32,263 bases of DNA from Erysipelotrichaceae bacterium NK3D112 (GCA_000701725.1 JNJQ01000025.1:1-32263), one strand, 5' to 3'. Shown: positions 17,125 through 25,430, counted from the stretch's first letter. Program-made: numbers and translations. The notes: a model not told the origin generated them from the letters alone.

Positions 17125-17131
17125 CAGAGGT

Positions 17132-17174
17132 AAAGCTCTCCCGGGGTGAAAATAATAACTGAAGGGAGAGCTTT
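17132..17174 (+). promoter_or_regulatory. Hairpin that encloses the ribosome binding site of the MazF-like gene
   Basis: AAAGCTCTCCC (17132-17142) pairs perfectly with GGGAGAGCTTT (17164-17174), leaving a 21-nt loop. The 3' arm contains the GGGAG that would be the ribosome binding site for the ATG at 17179. A weak T run follows, so the hairpin may terminate, sequester the site, or both. Confidence 0.6.
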
Positions 17175-17178
17175 TATT

Positions 17179-17706
17179 ATGAAAGACTACAAAAGCGACC
17201 TCTGGCGGAATTATATGCGGTACCGCAATGACCTGTATCAGGCCATCTCGCCGCAGACCGCCGAAGGCAGTATGATCTCCGAAGCCAACTGGGTGGAGCG
17301 CTCCAGGTATTTCTCCGGAGAGGACATGGGCATCTTCGTGGAGCCCGGCGATATCTGCTATATGGATTTCGGCCAGCAGTATCTCAATGAGGCAGGTTAT
17401 CAGCACTTCGGGCTGGTGATGAGCATCTGCGCAAAAAAAGCGCTGGTGATTCCGATGACCAGCAACACCGCGACCTATGCGAAAGCGTATGATCCGAAAG
17501 ACAATCCGCACGGGAAGAAGAACCTCATGCGGATCGGAAAGGTTGATGGCCTTTACAAGCAGTCCGTGCTGTTTCTCAATGATCTGCGCTATGTCAACAC
17601 GGCAAGGGTGATCGATATCAAAGCCCATATTCCGACGGACAGCACGCTGTTCATCACAGCTCAGAAACGGATGCTGGAAGTGATGTTTATGAATGATGAC
17701 GCTTAA
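17179..17706 (+). CDS. PemK/MazF-fold protein with an N-terminal extension
   Basis: A 175-residue protein. Residues 1-50 are a charged extension. From about residue 55 the pattern is that of the MazF/PemK SH3-like barrel: PGDICYMDFG, HFGLVMSICAKKALVIPMTSN and the later KQSVLFLNDLRYVN followed by RVIDIKAHIP. Toxins of this family are ribosome-independent mRNA endonucleases. No antitoxin-like gene is adjacent, and it lies between a glycosyltransferase and tilS, so it may be an orphan or domesticated member. I choose ATG 17179, because the upstream GTG at 17146 lies within the hairpin loop. The fold call is by motif only. Confidence 0.6.
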   Translation: MKDYKSDLWRNYMRYRNDLYQAISPQTAEGSMISEANWVERSRYFSGEDMGIFVEPGDICYMDFGQQYLNEAGYQHFGLVMSICAKKALVIPMTSNTATYAKAYDPKDNPHGKKNLMRIGKVDGLYKQSVLFLNDLRYVNTARVIDIKAHIPTDSTLFITAQKRMLEVMFMNDDA

Positions 17707-17741
17707 CAGCCGTAATCCATGGTAAGATTGTTTCCATACTT

Positions 17742-18968
17742 ATGGAAAGACTGGAAGGCACATGGCTGGTTGCGGTATCCGCGGGGCCCGATTCAATGGC
17801 TCTGCTTTCAATGTGCATTGAAAACGGCACTGCGTGCGAGGCTGCCCATGTGAATTATCACCACAGAGATCAGGCGGATGAGGAGGAAGCCTTCATCCGC
17901 CGTTTCTGCGCGGAAAACGGCATTCCACTGCATGTGCTGAACAAGCCGTTTGAATACACCGGCAACTTCGAAGCGGCAGCCCGGGCGTGGCGCTATGACT
18001 GGTTCGCTGAGATCGTCCGTGAAAACAATCTGCGCGGCGTGCTCATCGCCCATCATGAGGATGATCTGATTGAAACATACTTCATGCAGACAGAGAAGAA
18101 CATCGTGCCTTCATATTACGGGCTCAAAGCGGACATGATGTACAAGGGAATGCTGGTAAAGCGTCCGCTGCTTGCAAAGACAAAGGCGGAACTTGCCGCG
18201 TATTGCGAAGCGCATGGAATTCAATATTATATCGATCACACAAACAGTGATAAATCGCTTGCCCGCAACCGCATCCGCCATCAGTTCGTGGAGCCTCTGA
18301 AACGGACGGAACGGGATATGGTGCTGCGCGAGATCCGTATGAAAAATGCCGTCATGCAGGAGAGAAGCTGCCGGGTCGGCGCTTTGATCCGTGAGGGAAA
18401 GGCTCAGCTTTCCGCCTTCCGCAGAATGGAAACGGATGACCGTCTCGGACTGATCCGGAAGATGATTGAAAAAGAGAAACATTATTCCCTTTCCTTCATC
18501 CGCCAGATTGACGGAGTACTGATGAAAAAGAATGACTTTGACATTCCGGTGGATGAAAGACATCTGGTCCAGCAGGACGGCATGTTTTTCATGGTGATCC
18601 CGGCAAAGCCGTACAGTTACACATTCCGCAATAAAGATGAGCTTCTTTCCTTTGCGGGGGCAGACTGTTTCAGAATTGAAGAACCCTCATGCGGAGTCAA
18701 TGCGCTCAGTGTCAGTGAGGAGGACTTCCCGCTGACCATCCGCAATGTTCAAAAGAGCGACCGGATTGAAATGCGCTTCGGCACAAAAAAGATCCACCGC
18801 TTTTTCATCGACCGCCATATTCCGCTGTATCTGCGGCAAACATGGCCGGCTGTGGTGAACCGGGAACAGAAAGTTATTATGATTCCGGGACTGGGCTGTG
18901 ATGTCTCTCATTTCTCTGTCAGCCCCGATTTCAATGTGTTACAATTAACTGGTTCATACCTCAAATAA
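17742..18968 (+). CDS. tilS: tRNA(Ile)-lysidine synthase
   Basis: Modifies C34 of the CAU-anticodon isoleucine tRNA to lysidine with ATP and lysine. The protein has 408 residues. The ATP PP-loop near the N terminus reads SAGPDS (13-18), where SGGxDS is usual. Other family segments are AHHEDDLIETYFMQ and NRIRHQFVEPL. The C-terminal third (from about 290) is the tRNA-binding part. There is no clear ribosome binding site. tilS-hpt-ftsH order is widely conserved in Bacillota and supports the call. Confidence 0.94.
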   Translation: MERLEGTWLVAVSAGPDSMALLSMCIENGTACEAAHVNYHHRDQADEEEAFIRRFCAENGIPLHVLNKPFEYTGNFEAAARAWRYDWFAEIVRENNLRGVLIAHHEDDLIETYFMQTEKNIVPSYYGLKADMMYKGMLVKRPLLAKTKAELAAYCEAHGIQYYIDHTNSDKSLARNRIRHQFVEPLKRTERDMVLREIRMKNAVMQERSCRVGALIREGKAQLSAFRRMETDDRLGLIRKMIEKEKHYSLSFIRQIDGVLMKKNDFDIPVDERHLVQQDGMFFMVIPAKPYSYTFRNKDELLSFAGADCFRIEEPSCGVNALSVSEEDFPLTIRNVQKSDRIEMRFGTKKIHRFFIDRHIPLYLRQTWPAVVNREQKVIMIPGLGCDVSHFSVSPDFNVLQLTGSYLK

Positions 18969-18978
18969 AGGAGCTTTT

Positions 18979-19533
18979 ATGTGGGCGGAAAAAGATATTG
19001 ACAGAATTCTGGTAACAGAAAAGGAAATTGAAAACAAGGCAAAGGAACTCGGAGCAATTATTACCGAGGATTATAAGAAGATGGGAAGCGCTCCGCTTCT
19101 GGTCGGTCTGCTGAGAGGCTCGGTTCCGTTCTTTACGGAGCTTGCCAAAAATATCGATCTGGATATCGAATACGATTTCATGGATGTCTCCAGCTATGTG
19201 GGCAGACACTCCACCGGCGAGATCAGGATCATCAAGGACCTTGACACAGCCGTCAGCGGCAGGGATATTCTCCTTGTCGAGGATATCGTTGATACTGGCA
19301 AAACAATTCAGTCGGTGATTGAATTGCTTTATCATAGAGGAGCCTCAAGTGTGAAGATTGTCACACTTCTGGACAAGCCTTCAGGCCGTGTGAATCATCT
19401 GAAAGCGGATTATATCGGCTTTGAAGTCGGCAATGAATTTGTGATCGGTTTCGGAATGGACTTCAATCAGAAATACAGATGTCTTCCGTTCATCGGCGTT
19501 CTGAAACCGGAATGCTATCAGGACAAGGAGTAA
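18979..19533 (+). CDS. hpt: Hypoxanthine phosphoribosyltransferase
   Basis: Salvages hypoxanthine and guanine to IMP and GMP using PRPP. The 184-residue protein has the PRPP-binding motif LLVEDIVDTGKT with its acidic pair (E101, D102) and the earlier LLRGSVPF loop. AAAGGAG precedes the ATG by 6 nt, and the gene starts 10 nt after tilS. It is in the same operon as ftsH, which starts 4 nt after its stop. Confidence 0.96.
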   Translation: MWAEKDIDRILVTEKEIENKAKELGAIITEDYKKMGSAPLLVGLLRGSVPFFTELAKNIDLDIEYDFMDVSSYVGRHSTGEIRIIKDLDTAVSGRDILLVEDIVDTGKTIQSVIELLYHRGASSVKIVTLLDKPSGRVNHLKADYIGFEVGNEFVIGFGMDFNQKYRCLPFIGVLKPECYQDKE

Positions 19534-19537
19534 ATCA

Positions 19538-21409
19538 ATGCAGAGAAACAGACTGATCAATTATCTGCCGTATCTGATCATTCTGGTGGCGGTGCTGAGC
19601 CTGTTCAGTCTCAATGGTTCGGGCACCACATCCCAGCTTTCATATGAAGAGCTGAAGACAACACTCCAGAATGAGAAAATCAAGGAAAGTCAGATTTCGG
19701 TGGGCACCAATGTCACAACCGTCAAGGGCGTATATACCAACAGCAGTGACAAGCAGGTTGTCTTCACTTCCGTGATTCCTTCCACCAGCACTGAAATCGA
19801 AGCGCTGATCAAGGATCTCGACGGAGCGAAGATCACGGTGATCGATTCCGAGGCATCCAATGTGTTCCTCGATGCCCTGCTTTCGCTGATCCCGTTCCTG
19901 CTGTTCGGCGGATTCGCTTTCTGGATGATCAACCGGATGAACGGCGCAGGCGGTGCGAACAACCGTGCCTTTGAATTCTCAAAGAGCCGGGCAAGGCTTG
20001 AAGGAAAGATCCGGGTCAGATTCTCGGATGTGGCCGGATGCGATGAGGAAAAGCAGGAAATGGCTGAAATCATCGATTATCTGAAATATCCGAAGAAATT
20101 TGAAAAGATGGGCGCCCGCATTCCCAAGGGTGTGCTGCTCAGCGGTCATCCCGGCACCGGTAAAACCCTGCTTGCCAAGGCAGTGGCCGGTGAGGCGAAT
20201 GTGCCTTTCTACAGCATTTCCGGTTCAGACTTCGTGGAAATGTTCGTCGGTGTCGGCGCATCCCGTGTGCGTGACATGTTCAAGAAAGCGCAGCAGACCG
20301 CTCCGTGCATTATCTTCATCGATGAAATTGACGCGGTCGGCCGTCAGAGAGGCGCAGGCTTCGGCGGCGGACACGATGAGCGTGAACAGACCCTGAACCA
20401 GCTGCTGGTTGAAATGGACGGTATGGAGGACAACACCGGTATCGTCGTCATCGCGGCGACCAACCGTCCCGATGTCCTTGACCCCGCGCTGTTAAGAGCC
20501 GGCAGATTTGACAGACAGATCACGGTATCCCTTCCTGACCGCAAGGGCAGAGAGGCGATCCTCAATGTTCATGCCAGAAACAAGCATTTCGCCAAGGATA
20601 TCAACCTTGACGCGCTTGCCAAGAGAACACCGGGCTTCTCCGGTGCCGATCTGGAAAACGTCCTCAATGAGGCGGCTATCCTCGCAGTCCGTGAGAATGC
20701 CGAGGAAATCGATATGGGACATATCGATGAGGCGATTGACAGAGTCATGATGGGTCCGGCCAAAGTCAGCCGCACCTATGATGAAAAGACAAAGAAACTC
20801 GTTGCGTATCATGAGAGCGGACATGCGATTGTCGGTCTCTTCCTTGAAAACGCGCAGGTTGTGCAGAAGGTCACGATCATTCCCCGCGGTCAGGCAGGCG
20901 GTTATAACCTGATGACTCCGAAAGAGGAAAAGATGATGAATACGAAGAATGACCTGATGGCATCCATCACTTCCTACATGGGCGGACGTGTTGCCGAAGA
21001 GATGTTCTTCGATGATGTCACAACCGGTGCGGTCAACGATATCGAAAGAGCGACCAATCTGGCCAAGGATATGGTCACACTCTATGGTATGAGTGATCTC
21101 GGACCGATCAAATACAACAGCGGCAATGAGAATGTCTTCCTCGGCAGGGATTATAATTCACCGAACAATGTCTCCGGTGAGGTTGCCTATGAAATCGACC
21201 AGGAAGTCAGAAAGATTGTCAACGGCTGCCATGACAAGGCAATGGAGATCATCAGGGCGCACAGCGATGAGCTCGAACGAATTGCCGCGGCGCTGATTGA
21301 ATATGAAACCCTGACAGCTGAGCAGATTCAGCGCGTCGTCAAGGGCGAGGATATCTCCTCCGACTTCAGTTCAAAGAAAAACACGCAGCCGGAAGCAGCC
21401 GCTGCCTGA
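19538..21409 (+). CDS. ftsH: ATP-dependent zinc metalloprotease FtsH
   Basis: Membrane-anchored AAA+ protease that extracts and degrades membrane and regulatory proteins. The 623-residue protein has two transmembrane helices (about 8-25 and 110-131) around a small extracytoplasmic domain. Walker A is GHPGTGKT (203-210), with His where Pro is usual, Walker B is [10 protein letters not shown] (259-268), and the second region of homology contains [19 protein letters not shown]. The zinc site is HESGH (425-429). The tail from about 600 is low complexity. AAGGAG from the end of hpt serves as ribosome binding site. Confidence 0.97.
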   Translation: MQRNRLINYLPYLIILVAVLSLFSLNGSGTTSQLSYEELKTTLQNEKIKESQISVGTNVTTVKGVYTNSSDKQVVFTSVIPSTSTEIEALIKDLDGAKITVIDSEASNVFLDALLSLIPFLLFGGFAFWMINRMNGAGGANNRAFEFSKSRARLEGKIRVRFSDVAGCDEEKQEMAEIIDYLKYPKKFEKMGARIPKGVLLSGHPGTGKTLLAKAVAGEANVPFYSISGSDFVEMFVGVGASRVRDMFKKAQQTAPCIIFIDEIDAVGRQRGAGFGGGHDEREQTLNQLLVEMDGMEDNTGIVVIAATNRPDVLDPALLRAGRFDRQITVSLPDRKGREAILNVHARNKHFAKDINLDALAKRTPGFSGADLENVLNEAAILAVRENAEEIDMGHIDEAIDRVMMGPAKVSRTYDEKTKKLVAYHESGHAIVGLFLENAQVVQKVTIIPRGQAGGYNLMTPKEEKMMNTKNDLMASITSYMGGRVAEEMFFDDVTTGAVNDIERATNLAKDMVTLYGMSDLGPIKYNSGNENVFLGRDYNSPNNVSGEVAYEIDQEVRKIVNGCHDKAMEIIRAHSDELERIAAALIEYETLTAEQIQRVVKGEDISSDFSSKKNTQPEAAAA

Positions 21410-21421
21410 TCATTGAAACGG

Positions 21422-21451
21422 AACCGTTCCCGTGAAAAGGAGCGGTTTTCT
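21422..21451 (+). terminator. ftsH operon terminator
   Basis: AACCGTTCC (21422-21430) pairs with GGAGCGGTT (21439-21447) with one G-U pair and an 8-nt loop, followed by TTTTC. It closes tilS-hpt-ftsH. Confidence 0.85.
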
Positions 21452-21577
21452 TGTATATTAAGAATTTCAATGCGTCGGTGGGGAAAGGTGGATATTTGCC
21501 ACAGAGCGATAGAGACGATGAAGATACACTGAAAACAGCAGCGGTATTTAACAGAGCTGAGAAATAGAGTTTAGCTA

Positions 21578-21769
21578 TTATTTACGGAAGTGTTCTGAAT
21601 CAATACGATACATATCATGGAGACAGAAAGGGCAGAGCACACTGTCATCTTCATCTGTCTTAAGATGGTAAAGCTGGCGCAGAGTAAGCAGGTCTTCCAG
21701 GGGGACGTTTTCGGTGTAACCACATTTGATACATTTCATCAATACAGTTTTGTCTGTAGATTCGGTCAT
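21578..21769 (-). CDS. Small zinc-ribbon protein overlapping the transposase gene
   Basis: A 63-residue protein with two Cys pairs, CIKC near the N terminus and CPFC near the C terminus, which look like a zinc ribbon. It starts at an ATG (complement of 21767-21769) preceded at 6 nt by a very strong GGAAGGAG on the minus strand. Its first 110 bases overlap the 3' end of the transposase gene in another frame. The ribosome binding site and the Cys pattern argue that it is real. It may assist transposition; function unknown. Confidence 0.6.
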   Translation of the reverse strand: MTESTDKTVLMKCIKCGYTENVPLEDLLTLRQLYHLKTDEDDSVLCPFCLHDMYRIDSEHFRK

Positions 21770-23108
21770 TAGAGACTCCTTCCAACGGATTATAGGTGTC
21801 CGCGTAAACAAGTGTAGCGCCGCATTTGCACCGAAGCATATCACGATTGAAGTCATCACAGATAGAGGTCCTGAATCTGATTCTTCTTAACTTCTCTTTC
21901 CGTTCCTTCTCACGCTGCTTTTTCAGCCTGGTTGCTTTCCGGCTCTGGTTCATAAGCTCATAAATACGCTCCAGCTGGGATCGCTTCTTGTTGTTATAGA
22001 AACCATAATAACGGACAGTACGGAAACCTTCATCGGGAATGTGAATGATCATCTTCTTAAGAAGATCCAGACCGGTTTCCCTGACGTCAATCCGTTCTTC
22101 AGTTTTATGGTCATCATAGAACCAGCTTACTTCATCTGTCTTCTTGTTGTATGAAATAATTCTGCTTTCAGCCATGGCGGGTCTGCCGGCATAACGCATC
22201 ATATAATTGACGCAGCCGGCGACATCTTTGGAGTATGACTGATTATTATGGTTTTCAGGATCTTCCTGCATATATTTCGCATAGACATAAAAACCATTGT
22301 CCTGCTGTTTATAGCTGTTATTTCTGTAACGCGTAAACTCATTACCGAAGTGTTCCTGCATCAGACGGTTGATCTCATATTGCCAGGTCAGCCTCAGATT
22401 CTTGAAATCAAAGTGATGGAACGTCTTGACGGAATCTTTGACGGGATCATAAATCAGTTCAGGTACGAGGGCATGGATATGAGGATTCCATTTGAGATCG
22501 CGTCCGAACGTGTGGATTGAAGCGATCATACCGAAAACCATGGCATCTGAGAAATTACGATAAAGATAACGGTTATCTCTGTCATTACGGATTTTACCGG
22601 TTTTACCGCGCCTGCGTTTTTCACGGCGGTAGATCTTTTCGTTGGTGATTTTGCATATTGTGTTTCTGGCGGCGATGAACAGAAGATTGAGAGAAGATCG
22701 GTCTTTGCGGAAAAGGAGCCTGTAATTCTCGGGAATAGTGAAGACAATATGTCTGTGCGGTGTGTCAACACACATGGTTTCCGCCTGAATAGCGAGCTTT
22801 TTCTGATATTTGATTCCGCAGGATGAGCAGAAGCGGGAATGACATTTATGATTGAAGATCATCCAGTTACCGCAGTTCTCGCACTCAAAAGCATCATAGC
22901 CAAGATAAGAGGTATTGCAAAGCAGGGTCTTCTGGACATTATCAAGAACGCATTTACGTGCTTTACCGGTTTTGTCCATTTGAACAAACCAATTATAGTG
23001 CTTCCAAAGTAAGTCCTTGATTCTCGGCTTATCGGGATTGTAGTGCATGTCATCACATGTCAAAACACCATGATGCGGGTATTGCGTGTATAAATGGGTA
23101 TCTACCAT
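21660..23108 (-). CDS. IS91-family (Y2, HUH) transposase
   Basis: A 482-residue rolling-circle transposase. An N-terminal zinc-binding domain carries FECENCG and KCHSRFCSSCG (about residues 74-98). The catalytic HUH motif is HIH (210-212) in WNPHIHALVP. The tyrosine pair is Y302 and Y306 in NYMMRYAGRPAMAESRI, the YxxxY arrangement of IS91 enzymes. A further Cys pair, CKC, lies near the C terminus. ATG 23108 is preferred to TTG 23114, since a perfect TATAAT ends 6 nt before it on the minus strand. The frame is intact, so the element could be active. Confidence 0.88.
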   Translation of the reverse strand: MVDTHLYTQYPHHGVLTCDDMHYNPDKPRIKDLLWKHYNWFVQMDKTGKARKCVLDNVQKTLLCNTSYLGYDAFECENCGNWMIFNHKCHSRFCSSCGIKYQKKLAIQAETMCVDTPHRHIVFTIPENYRLLFRKDRSSLNLLFIAARNTICKITNEKIYRREKRRRGKTGKIRNDRDNRYLYRNFSDAMVFGMIASIHTFGRDLKWNPHIHALVPELIYDPVKDSVKTFHHFDFKNLRLTWQYEINRLMQEHFGNEFTRYRNNSYKQQDNGFYVYAKYMQEDPENHNNQSYSKDVAGCVNYMMRYAGRPAMAESRIISYNKKTDEVSWFYDDHKTEERIDVRETGLDLLKKMIIHIPDEGFRTVRYYGFYNNKKRSQLERIYELMNQSRKATRLKKQREKERKEKLRRIRFRTSICDDFNRDMLRCKCGATLVYADTYNPLEGVSNDRIYRQNCIDEMYQMWLHRKRPPGRPAYSAPALPS

Positions 23109-23114
23109 ATACAA

Positions 23115-23120
23115 ATTATA
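23115..23120 (-). promoter_or_regulatory. -10 box of the transposase gene
   Basis: TATAAT on the minus strand at 23120-23115, 6 nt before the ATG at 23108, with no ribosome binding site. The arrangement equals that before the glycosyltransferase gene. Confidence 0.55.
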
Positions 23121-23150
23121 AATGAGCAGACACTATCGCATCTGCTCATT
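23121..23150. repeat. Inverted repeat at the transposase-proximal end of the IS
   Basis: AATGAGCAGA (23121-23130) and TCTGCTCATT (23141-23150) form a perfect 10-bp inverted repeat with a 10-nt spacer. It directly abuts the transposase -10 box, so it could be an IS end structure or an operator controlling the transposase. Confidence 0.75.
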
Positions 23151-23159
23151 GTGGTCTGT

Positions 23160-23182
23160 GGTCACTTTAGTGACCTTTTTTT
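23160..23182 (+). terminator. Plus-strand terminator behind the IS
   Basis: GGTCAC (23160-23165) and GTGACC (23170-23175) around a TTTA loop, followed by seven T. It is oriented to stop plus-strand transcription, yet the nearest coding sequence to its left is on the minus strand. Confidence 0.8.
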
Positions 23183-23215
23183 ATCAAAGAGGGATGATTC
23201 CCGTGGAAAAGATGA

Positions 23216-23251
23216 CATAACATTGTAGAATGTTATGGATGGCCCGGCCAT
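23216..23251 (+). promoter_or_regulatory. Promoter-like region with two palindromes
   Basis: CATAACATT (23216-23224) and AATGTTATG (23229-23237) form a perfect inverted repeat that contains a TAGAAT -10-like box (23226-23231). The perfect palindrome ATGGCC-C-GGCCAT follows at 23239-23251. Together they look like operator sites for the operon beginning at 23276. The -35 is poor. Confidence 0.4.
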
Positions 23252-23275
23252 TTGAATAAAAGACGGTAATGAAAC

Positions 23276-23665
23276 ATGAATAAGTATCTTAGACCTGTGT
23301 TGATGACCCTGGCATGCGGAATCGGCGGCGGCATTGTGATGGCACTGCTCCTGCTGTATATGATGATTACGACGGTATTCACCACCGGCGGATTGGGCTT
23401 TGTGCTGGAACTGCTGGTGGCAGCGGCTCTGCCGTTATGCCTGAATGTCGTCCGCAATGAGGGGATTTTCTTGAAGACAGCCCAGTTTCTCATGGTGGCT
23501 GTCTCATTCACCATTTCCATGTATTATGCCGGATATGTCAGCGCACCGGCTGATTTTGCCAATATGAATGCGGCAATCATTGTGGTTTCCGCCATTCTGC
23601 ATGCCGTATCGCTCGCGTCATTTCTGATCGCGGCCGGCATCCGTAAATTCATTCTGAAAAAATAA
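23276..23665 (+). CDS. Small four-helix membrane protein, unrecognised
   Basis: A 129-residue protein, almost all hydrophobic, with four predicted membrane helices (about 7-31, 38-56, 67-88 and 100-122) and a basic C terminus. I do not recognise a family. No good ribosome binding site precedes the ATG. It stands 37 nt before the GH2 gene and is probably the first gene of the GH2-hslO-dusB-yitT unit. Confidence 0.65.
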   Translation: MNKYLRPVLMTLACGIGGGIVMALLLLYMMITTVFTTGGLGFVLELLVAAALPLCLNVVRNEGIFLKTAQFLMVAVSFTISMYYAGYVSAPADFANMNAAIIVVSAILHAVSLASFLIAAGIRKFILKK

Positions 23666-23702
23666 GCGGACTGTGCTTGATGCGCATTGAAAGGAAACAG
23701 CC

Positions 23703-25430
23703 ATGAAACTGTTCACGGATTGGGGAAAGAATATTGATCTCAGAGCACCCTTGCAGGAGTATCCGCGCATGCAGCTGCAAAGGGACAGCTATACAAATCT
23801 GAACGGTGTCTGGGAATACCAGATCACGGAAAGAAACGGTGAACCGGATCCTTCGAAATGGAAGAAGATCATCGTTCCTTTTGCGCTTGGCTCCGCGCTT
23901 TCCCATACCGATGAGCAGCTCGAACCGGGCAAGGCTCTGTGGTACCGCAAACAGTTCGCATACAAACCGTCCATTCTGCATACATGGCTGAATTTTGAGG
24001 CGGTGGATCAGTTCTGCACGGTTTATATGAACGGCATTGAGGTCGGCTCCCATGAAGGCGGCTACACACCGTTTGGCTTTGATATCTCAAGCATGATCAA
24101 ATATCAGAATTCCCTGATGGTCCGCTGCATCGATGACAGCGACAAGGGGGAATATGCCTATGGCAAACAGAAACTGGAACACGGCGGCATGTGGTACACA
24201 CCTTCCTCCGGCATCTGGCAGACCGTATGGCTTGAGGATCTTCCCGAACATGCGGTGCATGATATCAAAATCACGCCGGATTATGACAATTCAGCCGTCA
24301 TTCTTGATTTTGCCGGCAATTTTGACCAGGCGCATATCGTGATCAGCGCAAACGGAACTGTTGTGCACCGCGGTCTCACCGACTCCATGCATTATGAGGC
24401 GGAACTGGATGATGTGCATCCATGGACGCCATCGGATCCGTTCCTTTATGACCTTTATGTGCAGACCGAGGACGACGTGGTCAAAAGCTACTTCGGCATG
24501 CGCAGATTCTCCGCCGGCCATGACAAGGAAGGCACCGTGCGCTTCTGTCTGAACAACCGTCCGCTGTTTTTCAGCGGTCTTCTGGACCAGGGGTATACAC
24601 CGGATGGATTGATGACCTATCCGGCTGATGAGGCGATGGTTTATGAGCTGACCAAGATCAAAGCCATGGGTTTTAACATGCTCAGAAAACACGTGAAGGT
24701 GGAATGCCGCAGGTGGTATTACCATTGCGACAGGCTGGGAATCCTCGTCATGCAGGATATGCCAAGCGGCGGAATCTATGATTATAAATGGCAGACCGTC
24801 ATGCCGACGATCGGCTTCAAACAGGAAGACCATGACAACCCGAAACTCGGCAGAACGGACAAGCGGGCCAAGCAGGTTTATTACGATGAGCTTGACGGGA
24901 TGCTGGACAACCTGTATAACTGCACATGCATCTTCGCGTGGTGCCCGTTCAATGAGGGCTGGGGACAGTTTGACTCAAAGGAAGTCACGGATCATATCCG
25001 CGCATATGACTCCACCCGTCTGATTGACAGCGCCAGCGGCTGGTTTGACCAGGGTGCGGGCGACTTCACCAGCATTCATGAATACTTCCTTCCGTTCCGT
25101 GTGAGACCGACAAAGGAAGGCAGGATTTATATTCTGAGTGAATTCGGCGGCTATTCCTATATCGAAAACGGTCACAGCGATGCGGAGAAATTATACGGTT
25201 ATAAAAAATTCACGGACAAGCTGGAGATGGATGCCTCGGTGAACCGGCTGTATGAAAAGCTGATTTACCGCAATATCCGCAAAGGACTGTCTGGATGTAT
25301 TTACACGCAGGTCAGCGACATTGAGGATGAGTGCAACGGACTCTTCACCGCCGACCGCAAAATTATCAAAATCGATGAAAAGAAAATGCGCAGGATGAAT
25401 GAACGCCTGTACAGGAGAATCATGAAATGA
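23703..25430 (+). CDS. Glycoside hydrolase family 2 protein
   Basis: A 575-residue cytosolic beta-glycosidase (beta-galactosidase/glucuronidase/mannosidase clan). The sugar-binding jelly-roll domain is at about 1-180, the immunoglobulin-like domain at about 185-270 and the TIM barrel from 275. The acid/base glutamate is E418 in FNEGWGQFD and the nucleophile is E480 in LSEFGGYSY. There is no signal peptide. It lacks the extra C-terminal domains of LacZ and is a compact GH2. AAAGGAAA precedes the ATG. Its stop overlaps the hslO start (ATGA). The sugar specificity cannot be told. Confidence 0.92.
   Translation: MKLFTDWGKNIDLRAPLQEYPRMQLQRDSYTNLNGVWEYQITERNGEPDPSKWKKIIVPFALGSALSHTDEQLEPGKALWYRKQFAYKPSILHTWLNFEAVDQFCTVYMNGIEVGSHEGGYTPFGFDISSMIKYQNSLMVRCIDDSDKGEYAYGKQKLEHGGMWYTPSSGIWQTVWLEDLPEHAVHDIKITPDYDNSAVILDFAGNFDQAHIVISANGTVVHRGLTDSMHYEAELDDVHPWTPSDPFLYDLYVQTEDDVVKSYFGMRRFSAGHDKEGTVRFCLNNRPLFFSGLLDQGYTPDGLMTYPADEAMVYELTKIKAMGFNMLRKHVKVECRRWYYHCDRLGILVMQDMPSGGIYDYKWQTVMPTIGFKQEDHDNPKLGRTDKRAKQVYYDELDGMLDNLYNCTCIFAWCPFNEGWGQFDSKEVTDHIRAYDSTRLIDSASGWFDQGAGDFTSIHEYFLPFRVRPTKEGRIYILSEFGGYSYIENGHSDAEKLYGYKKFTDKLEMDASVNRLYEKLIYRNIRKGLSGCIYTQVSDIEDECNGLFTADRKIIKIDEKKMRRMNERLYRRIMK

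Larger units (their letters stand above)
21454..23182 (-). mobile_element. IS91-like insertion sequence (HUH, Y2 transposase); ends approximate
   Basis: The element separates ftsH from the hslO-dusB block, with its genes on the minus strand. It contains the Y2 transposase and a small overlapping zinc-ribbon gene. IS91 relatives move by rolling-circle transfer, have no long terminal inverted repeats and make no target duplication, so the ends cannot be fixed by eye. CTTG at 21450-21453, right after the ftsH terminator, is one of the tetranucleotides linked with IS91 insertion, and I use it as a tentative left border. The right border is placed after two hairpins (23121-23150 and 23160-23182) upstream of the transposase. 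A small GTGG/CCAC hairpin is at 21488-21502. Confidence 0.6.
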
